From Perca fluviatilis (Eukaryota > Chordata > Actinopteri > Perciformes > Percidae): a DNA stretch of 64,000 nucleotides. A model generated the notes under the pieces. It did not search any database. It was not told the origin of the DNA and was given only the letters and a program-made list of their open reading frames with translations. The stretch lies in assembly GCF_010015445.1 (NCBI RefSeq), contig NC_053118.1, forward strand, positions 8,059,781 through 8,123,780. The letters are read 5' to 3'. Positions 51,222 to 64,000 of the stretch are shown here, one piece after another. The translations under genes were made by a program, and so were the position numbers. Position 1 is the stretch's first letter, and the number at the start of each line of letters is the position of its first letter.

Positions 51222-51400
51222 CTTCCTTCCTTCCTTCCTTCCTTCCTTCCTTCCTTCCTTCCTTCCTTCCCTTCCTTCCTTCCTTCCTTCCTTCCTTCCT
51301 TCCTTCCTTCCTTCCTTCCTTCCTTCCGTCCTTCCTTCCTTCCTTCCTTCCTTCCTTCCTTCCTTCCTTCCTTCCTTCCTTCCTTCCTTCCTTCCTTCCA
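51222..51400 (+). repeat. (TTCC)n microsatellite, about 180 bp
   Basis: Nearly pure CCTT tetranucleotides with one shortened unit and one G substitution. The long frames through it are repeat artefacts. Confidence 0.97.
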
Positions 51401-52800
51401 TTCAGTAGATGTGGGTCAGGATGCAATATGGCTTTTGGCCACACACACTGGCTGACATTTAGCAGGGGATAGAAGCCAGAGGGGGAACAGGTACTTTTAC
51501 AGCAGCATTTTAGGGGTTGCTACAAGCCTGTGGACTTTTTTTTGTGTTTTTAGGGAACTTGGACTCATTACCTGAGTATGTTTTTTTTTTAATCTGGCGC
51601 TGGTGGCATTTTCTTTATATATAATGAATCTAAAAACTGACAAAGTGTACGAAATGTATGAAGTAAACTGTAATACTGCATCAAGCGTCTCTTGTGTTTT
51701 TGTGTAATATGTGAGAATTAAGACAGCTAAAGCTAGCCACTGTAAACATGATGCCTCTGGATGGTGTGCTGTATCACCTGAGTTGTCATGTTTTGACAGT
51801 GAAGGACGGGTTTATCGTGATGATGCTCTGTGTAATTACCCCTCCTGACTGATGTGCAGTCTTTCAGCAAAGTGAGCCTGATGCCCAGCCGTGTCATTAC
51901 AGAATCACTGTGCAGCTTTCATGACCAGCTTTTACTTGCATCCTTGTGTGTCCTTATAGATTAGGGTGAGAACCACAGGTACAGAACTACAATAACATAA
52001 GGAATATAGGAAAGGAGCGCCGTGGAGGAAGGTCTGGCAATGCGAGACTAAGTACCTTTCCAAAGGTTGATGACTAATGAACAGCCAGCTGTTAACATCG
52101 ACAGTACAAGTAGATCCACAAAAACACAATTAGATCATTATTTACTTTTTTTATTTTACTATAATCGAGAAACACCAGCAGAGAGTGGTACACTAACCGT
52201 ACCTAAAGTTCCCTACCATGAAACAATCATATAAAGCTTTTTTATGTTTTAAAACCAGCATTGTTTACATTACTCAGCAGATCTCCCACTTTCTTGCCTG
52301 GTAAAAATCACTGGCATGCATGTGAAGTCTCCCACTGAACCTGTTGCTGTGATGTCTCTGCCTTTGTTTCTGCATTCCTTTGCCATAAAACATCTAAACC
52401 TGCTACGTGAACACATTTCCTGTTCTCGACTTGTGTTGATCATAATGAATGCAACACGAGGAGTTATTAACCTGTGAGCTAAAGCCTGATCACACTCTCT
52501 GGAAAGGACACTTGGTCCTGAATTCTAGTCTGATGTCACCTTTAGGTATGAATGCTCTGTAATATATAATCTGTATTTCCAAGTGAACTGGGGGAGACCG
52601 AGCTAATACCTGCTACAAGCCTGTGGTCTGTTCAACTATGTTGACTCACAGACGAGTTGAAACTTGAATAATGCCTGGAGCTCAACTGTTCTATGACTTT
52701 GTTTTGGCTACATGGCCCTTTTGGGTGCCAAATGTTACACCCAAATTATGAGCACCGTGCTTTTCGCTAAACAGTTGTGTGCCATCCAGCACTTTCCCCC
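51401..52800. other. Intergenic region, no gene recognised
   Basis: No splice-supported coding segment is seen. A short piece at 52018-52065 (gtggaggaaggtctggcaat) matches the end of the repeat found at 58380 and 62607. Confidence 0.5.
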
Positions 52801-52816
52801 CTGGACCAGCTGAAGA

Positions 52817-52817
52817 T

Positions 52818-52863
<46 letters not shown>

Positions 52864-52890
52864 CAAACACAACACACAAACAACACACAC

Positions 52891-52937
<47 letters not shown>

Positions 52938-53204
52938 GGCTCTATCTTTGTGGGGACCCGTCATTGACATAATGCATTGCCTAGCCCCTTACCCTAACCT
53001 TAACCATCACAACTAAATGCCTAACCTTAACCCTTACCCTCACCCTAACCATAACCTAATTCTATCCCTAATCCTACAACCAAGTCTTAACCCTCAAACA
53101 GCCCTTTAAACTTGTGGGGTCCAGCATTTTGGCCCCACAAAGCTGTCGGGATCCCACAAGTACTGGACTCCCGGTTCCCCCCCCCACACACACACACACA
53201 CACC
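52817..53204 (+). repeat. CA microsatellites around a CCCTAA-rich dispersed repeat
   Basis: CA tracts at 52817-52931 (interrupted by AACA units) and 53187-53204. Between them are irregular 'accctaacc' and 'cttaaccc' units, then 'cttgtggggtccagcatttt' and 'ggccccacaa'. The last phrases belong to a repeat I associate with fish genomes. Confidence 0.8.
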
Positions 53205-53744
53205 TGCAGATATCTAAAGCTTTTCCCTGACTCTGGTTTACATATGGACCGTGTTATGGAAAAACTCATTCGATTGTCCTTATGATTTACACTCAGGCCT
53301 CTGTATTGACTCAACTACATCTTTCATTTGACCACATGCACAGTATTTTCATGAAAAGACACAAGAGGGAGCCTTATATTTAACACTGCATTACTACGGT
53401 TGTTTAACAGAGTAAAATACAGAATATCAAAGTATCAATATTATCTTCAGTTTACTAATTTTATTCAAATGCTGTACATCTCCACTGTGTAAATGAAGTA
53501 AAAAAAATATGTATTTAATTCACTGTTCATTCATTCATCAAAATATAAAGTGTTTGATAATTCAACTTAAAAAGCTTCCATTCAATTGTATTTATAATTA
53601 GTCGTCATTATTTTACACTACTTTCAGTACTTGTTACAGTATACAAGAAAAAAAAAAACCTGATTGAGCATCAGTATGTATATCCATAAAACAAAAACTA
53701 TGAAACTGTGGCAGCTGTTTTGAATATTGTACACATGAGATATT
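53205..53744. other. AT-rich intergenic stretch
   Basis: No ORF, repeat family or regulatory motif is recognised. Confidence 0.5.
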
Positions 53745-54535
53745 GTGATCCACACTCCACACCAGCAGTTGGCGGTAATGCACCAAATCACTGTTTGTCA
53801 ACCGCCAATAAACCTCAAGAAGAAGCATCATCAGCATCAGCAGCAGCAGCAGCAGAAGAAGAAGAACTGTCCAATTAAGAAATTTAGAACCAACTATATC
53901 AAGTATCCTGTAAGCCCCAAGACAAAAGAAGTCCATTTTAAAATGATGAGTAATATTTATCCATCCAACGAGCTGCTAAGAAAGAGATTGGGCGTGGATC
54001 ATAATAACTGTAACTTTTGTGAAACTGAAATTTAAACTACTGATCACCTGTTTTTCCATTGTATTAGACGGTGGGCCGAGGTTCCGTATCTGCTTTACTT
54101 TTCGAAATGGATGATCCCCATGGAGGGAGAACCTGGATTTGTAAAGTTGGGACGATTATTTTATTCTCAACGATATGACAACTGTTGCCACTCCTATATG
54201 TACTGCGAAGCCTTTTTGGAGGATTTACAGGACTGGCTCTCAACGAAAGGGAAACATGCAAGATCTCTCCTCCATGCTTCTAAGGAGATGAAGGTGATTG
54301 AGGACCCCTAGCAACCACAAAAGAAGTCAGATTCACTATGATTATTAGCCTATTTAATTATTTATTTTCAGAATTTTTTATTTGTTTTTTCTATTCGCTT
54401 TCATTTTTTTTACATATTATTATTTTTTTTATACAATTTAAGTTATCCTTTCTGTCCTGTGTGCCTTGTATGTAAGTTGAGATGTCATTTTTTCTCTTTA
54501 TATTGTAAATAAAGTTTCTCAATAAAAAAAAAGAA
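53745..54535 (+). mobile_element. 5'-truncated L1/Tx1-like LINE 3' end with preceding repeat
   Basis: 53745-53870 is a short repeat with 'gttggcggtaatgcacc' and an AAGAAG/CAG tail. From about 53872 the frame reads SPKTKEVHFKMMSNIYPSNE, then a CxxC-type NCNFCETEI, one stop, then TTDHLFFHC...RWAEV. This is the zinc-knuckle C-terminus of L1-like ORF2. The second frame (54111-54311) ends ...VIEDP. AATAAA near 54506 and oligo-A at 54522-54540 close the element. Confidence 0.7.
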
Positions 54536-54593
54536 AAAGAACCGTCCATGATGCAGACCAAAGCAGTGGCTGAGAGAACTAACGCTGTCATCA

Positions 54594-54898
54594 TCATGTC
54601 TCAGTAAAGTTGGTAAATAATTGGTGAATAAAGCAGAAACCCCTGCAGTTGCAGCGCCACATGTTCAAAAATCTCCGCCGAACAAGAATTACAGCTCCAT
54701 ATACCAAATGAAATGCTACACACACACAGCTAGCTAGACAACTGTTAGCCGTGCCAGGCCAGAGAGGCAGAATCCCGACATCATCGATCACCATTGGGCA
54801 GGTGGAGCAGTGCACGCAGCAGCCGTGTGTTAGCTTAGCTTATCTTAGCATAGCGGGATGATTGGTCTAATTTACAGATAACCTGCAGCCACACCAAC
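54594..54898 (+). promoter_or_regulatory. rwdd1 promoter and 5' UTR region
   Basis: Stretch between the LINE tail and the rwdd1 ATG. It has tandem 'ttagcttagcttatcttagc' phrases and no clear TATA box. The exact start site cannot be placed. Confidence 0.4.
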
Positions 54899-61224
<6,326 letters not shown>

Positions 61225-61387
61225 AGCAGGACTGCTGGGGGACGGACAGCACCGTCTCTGGAGTCCGATCGAGCAGACCCAGTTCCTTTTCAAAGACTCT
61301 GACAGCAGTTGGAGAGGGAAACTTCATAAAAAAAAAAAAACAACCCATACATAATCACCCACCAGTGTTCTTTTCTCTGCCTGAACT

Positions 61388-61393
61388 ATTAAA
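61388..61393 (+). terminator. Possible rwdd1 poly(A) signal
   Basis: ATTAAA 164 bp after the stop codon, followed by a GT-rich stretch (gtgtgactgg, ggtgctgtttg). A second ATTAAA lies near 61730. Confidence 0.45.
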
Positions 61394-61761
61394 TTGACAA
61401 ACCAAAAGTGTGACTGGCTCCGGTGCTGTTTGACATGCAGGACATCCAGTGACAGGCCAGAAGAGGGCAGCAACGTCTCAAATATTCAGAGAGTTTACTG
61501 ACATTAAAGTAGCAACGTCCCAATATAAAAGTATACTTCAGTACGAGTACTGCATTCACATTCTTCTTTAGGCCAAAGTAAGCAAAATATACAAAACATA
61601 CTATTCATGACTATGAACATGAAAAGCACTCATTATGGAGTTTTAGTTGTGGCTTTATTACTGTTATTAGTGTTTATGTTGTCCTTATGAACACTTTATA
61701 TACTGTTCAAATGTCACGTTCTATAATCTATTAAATGATCGTGAATGGACAGCATTAATAT

Positions 61762-61815
61762 TCAATTCAAATACATTTTATTTATCCCCTGGGGGCAATT
61801 TAAAAGCACGAGGAG
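61762..61815 (-). mobile_element. LINE/SINE 3'-tail fragment
   Basis: 'attcaattcaaatacatttt' and 'atttatcccctgggggcaat' resemble the antisense 3' end of fish L2-tailed retroelements. Short. Confidence 0.5.
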
Positions 61816-62157
61816 TAGTTTCGAAAAATAAGTAAGTAAATAAATATAAGAATTACTCCGGCGAGCCGTGACTCTGATATTTCTACGGTGCCTTTCTACC
61901 TCACCGGACAAAGAGCTTCACAGTCACTATTTACCTCTAACGTGTGAGGAAGTAAACGCAGCAAAACGATTGAAGTAACTGACCCATTGTAGATAAAAAC
62001 CATCGTTTAGTGCAGTTTAAAGAACTTTAGTCCAAACACTGATGCTCTGATTTGATTTCTAAAATACCTAGTCTATATCCACGATGATGTTCCACTTCGG
62101 GGATTGCTCCGTTGCTGCCGGAAATTCCGCCGCATGTCCTTCCTCTTCCTCTGTCTT

Positions 62158-62598
62158 TTGCTACGTTTACACGTGGCCGGCTATTTTCATAAACCGACAT
62201 TTCAACCTCTCCGTTTTCAAAAATAACATCGTGCACAGCTGTCAGTTTTCAGAGAAGTGTTTGTTTACATGTACCCGTGTATATATGCCGTCAATGCAGT
62301 CAAGAGTACGCCAAACCTGTAGGTGGCGGTGTAACGAGAAGCTGAAGCCCACGTTAGCCAATCAGGATCCCGAAAATGGCAACAACAGCAACCAATCATT
62401 TCCTCTTTCTCTCTCTTGGCTGCCTAAACCTCCGTTTGTCTCAGTTTACATGCAAACGTGCAAACAAATATTTCAAAAATCTCCACTCTGGCCGGAGTTT
62501 TTAGAAAGACTCGGTTTTAGAGGCGAATTCTGTGTAAACGAAGGGTACAAACGAAGGGAAATGTCTCCGTTTGTAAAAAGAACCATGTACGTGTAAAC
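62158..62598. mobile_element. MITE with 'acgtttacacgt' ends
   Basis: Left 'tgctacgtttacacgtggcc' and right 'accatgtacgtgtaaacag' are inverted repeats. The interior has 'tttacatgtaccc' and 'gtttacatgcaaacg' phrases. Confidence 0.65.
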
Positions 62599-62606
62599 AG
62601 TATCTT

Positions 62607-62912
62607 TGTGTTGGCGTTCTAAACTCCGGTGGATTTCTGAGGACTATGGTTAACTGCTCCTCAGATCTCTAAATCTGGTAAATCCAGACAGCTAGCTAGA
62701 CTATCTGTCCAATCGGAACAAGAAGTTCCTTCCCGAGGCTTTTTTGCGGCGGCACCGTCGCTTACCTCCCCCCAAGACGATTGTGATTGGTTTAAAGAAA
62801 TGCCAATAAACCAGAGCATGTTTTTCTCCCATCCAGGAATGCTGTGGGGACTAGCCAGACCTTCCTCCGCGGCCCTGTGGAGGAAGGTCTGGACATGGGA
62901 GACTACTAAATA
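62607..62912 (-). repeat. Dispersed repeat, inverted partner of 58378-58735
   Basis: Opposite orientation to the copy in rwdd1 intron 3, with scattered differences. Ends near 'gtctggacatgggagactac'. Confidence 0.8.
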
Positions 62913-62999
62913 CCGAAACAAGTCAAAGCTTTATCATCTTTAGAGCAATGTAACATTCAGTGTATCCACAGGCCGTCTCTACTCAACATTAGAGTGCGG

Positions 63000-63510
63000 A
63001 TCGGGCCTCATTTTTCTGTCCGCGTCCGACCGAGCAGTAACCGAACCGGGCCCAAGCCCGACAGGCATTAAGATATTTATGTCAGAGCCCAACCCGAGCC
63101 CGACACCGATAAAATCTTGATTTTTTTTCTCATACTAATGACACATGTACGTTTGTTTGTGTGGAAAGCTTTTATTAAGCAACTGTAGGAAGGCATTTGG
63201 AAATGTCAACAGATGAGCGCATCAGTGCACACGGGGCAACAATAAGCTTTTTAAAGATAATTTTTGGGGCATTTTAGGTATTTAATTGACAGGACAGCTG
63301 AAGACATGAAAGGGGAGAGAAAGGGGGAAATGACATGCAGCAGGGGAGTCGAACCCGGGCCCGCTGCGTCGAGGAGTAATCCTCTATGTATGGGCACCCG
63401 CTCTACCAACTGATCTATCCGGGAGCCCAATAATAAGCTTTTTTAAATTTTAAATGTTCAGTGCCTTATTGCGCTGATGTGACCGAGCCCGACCCGAACC
63501 CGAACATCAT
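63000..63510. mobile_element. 'CCCGACCCGAACCCGA' element split by a SINE
   Basis: Left arm 'cggcctcat...gagcccaacccgagcccgac' and right arm 'gagcccgacccgaacccgaa' surround an AT-rich middle. I associate this style with a fish hAT family. The G run at 63521-63532 lies just outside. A SINE is nested at 63256-63431. Confidence 0.55.
63256..63431 (-). mobile_element. tRNA-derived SINE, minus strand
   Basis: On the minus strand: gggctcccggatagatcagt, a 'ttggtagagcggg' A box, then a 'gggttcgactcc' B box. The 3' tail is A-rich. Flanked by aataagcttttt-type duplications (63241 onward and 63432 onward). Same family as 37988 and 48153. Confidence 0.88.
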
Positions 63511-64000
63511 TTCTAAATTGGGGGGGGGGGGGAGGACAAAGTCAATAAGTGTGAAAGAACTCATAATTGATGATGATGATCACTTTTAATTGAATAGTGT
63601 TGATTTAAACAGGATTTAAACAGGTAAATGCAGTCCGATCTGTATTTCTTTCATGTGATTATACAACAAAACATGTCCTTTTCTGCAGCTCGGGGTTCTC
63701 GATGGAAACACGGACATGTTGATGATGTTGTGAAGTTGTTAAACAACCAACTTCGCCGATGAGAATGGAATTCAGAAATATGACGTAGCTTTAAAATCAA
63801 TGGTATGTAACTCCAGCTACAATCGTCACATCTGAAAGTGACAATATGAGGAATCATCTGTTGTCTGCCTGTTGACAGCGAGACAACACACTTTCACTGC
63901 TATTCTCATATTTTTATGACCATCAATGTCACCGACAATATTTTACTACAAATCAGATACAATCCTTCCCTTTCACTACAGTGTGAAAGTTAAAGGTGCA

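Larger units (their letters stand above)
61225..64000. other. Region downstream of rwdd1, repeats only
   Basis: Apart from the repeats listed separately, no host gene is recognised. The longest plus-strand frame (62084-62596, 170 aa) runs through a MITE and looks non-coding. Confidence 0.6.

Noticed and set aside
51193..51444. KEGRKEGR-type repetitive protein on the minus strand
   Set aside because: Pure translation of the TTCC microsatellite.
52980..53100. CCCTAACC-like units suggesting an interstitial telomere
   Set aside because: The units are irregular (accctaacct, cttaaccc, tcacccta) and belong to a dispersed repeat with 'cttgtggggtcc' phrases, not (TTAGGG)n.
62084..62596. 170-aa plus-strand frame downstream of rwdd1
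   Set aside because: It runs through a MITE with inverted ends, has no recognised domain and no plausible splice or start context.

Overview
The window is nuclear DNA of a teleost fish, probably a percomorph. The evidence is small spliced exons, long dinucleotide microsatellites, tRNA-derived SINEs, L2-like and Rex3-like LINE pieces, and many TTAA-, hAT- and Harbinger-type MITEs. There is no sign of bacterial or organellar DNA. All gene models below were built by hand from splice sites, reading phase and remembered family similarity. No search was run.

Layout. (1) 935-17766, minus strand: cnot10, a CCR4-NOT complex subunit. Eighteen coding exons are in the window and the last exon lies beyond position 1. 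(2) 17998-50280, plus strand: a tandem array of two-exon CALHM channel genes. The order is calhm6-like copy a (24159-28978), calhm6-like copy b (32029-34986), calhm5-like copy a (36963-42858), an orphan calhm6 second exon with no first exon (44475-44903), and calhm5-like copy b (46896-49484). (3) 50281-54898: intergenic DNA with repeats and a 5'-truncated LINE. (4) 54899-61224, plus strand: rwdd1, complete in seven exons. (5) 61225-64000: repeats only.

The array looks like two rounds of segmental duplication. One copied the calhm6 block, which starts next to the cnot10 promoter (about 17998-29080, repeated from about 29091). The other copied a calhm6-exon-2 plus calhm5 block (about 33190-43635, repeated from about 43636). 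The second breakpoint fell inside the calhm6 intron, so the new copy lost exon 1. Every first exon ends in phase 0 after an AQSQ-type end, and every second exon starts in phase 0 with V/I-L-G-W. Any first exon could therefore be spliced in frame to any downstream second exon, including the orphan.

The paralogous blocks date each other's insertions. Comparing copies gives exact empty sites for several transposons: two TTAA elements, a head-to-tail pair of Harbinger elements sharing CCT duplications, and a 644-bp hairpin element. Both calhm6 copies carry, 39-50 bp before the ATG, a 12-mer matching the interferon-beta PRDI/IRF site. This fits the known IRF dependence of mammalian CALHM6 (FAM26F/INAM). 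CALHM proteins form large-pore plasma-membrane channels. CNOT10 acts in mRNA deadenylation, and RWDD1 is an RWD-domain partner of DRG GTPases. No functional link between the three groups is visible beyond synteny: CALHM5/6 and RWDD1 are also neighbours on human 6q22.
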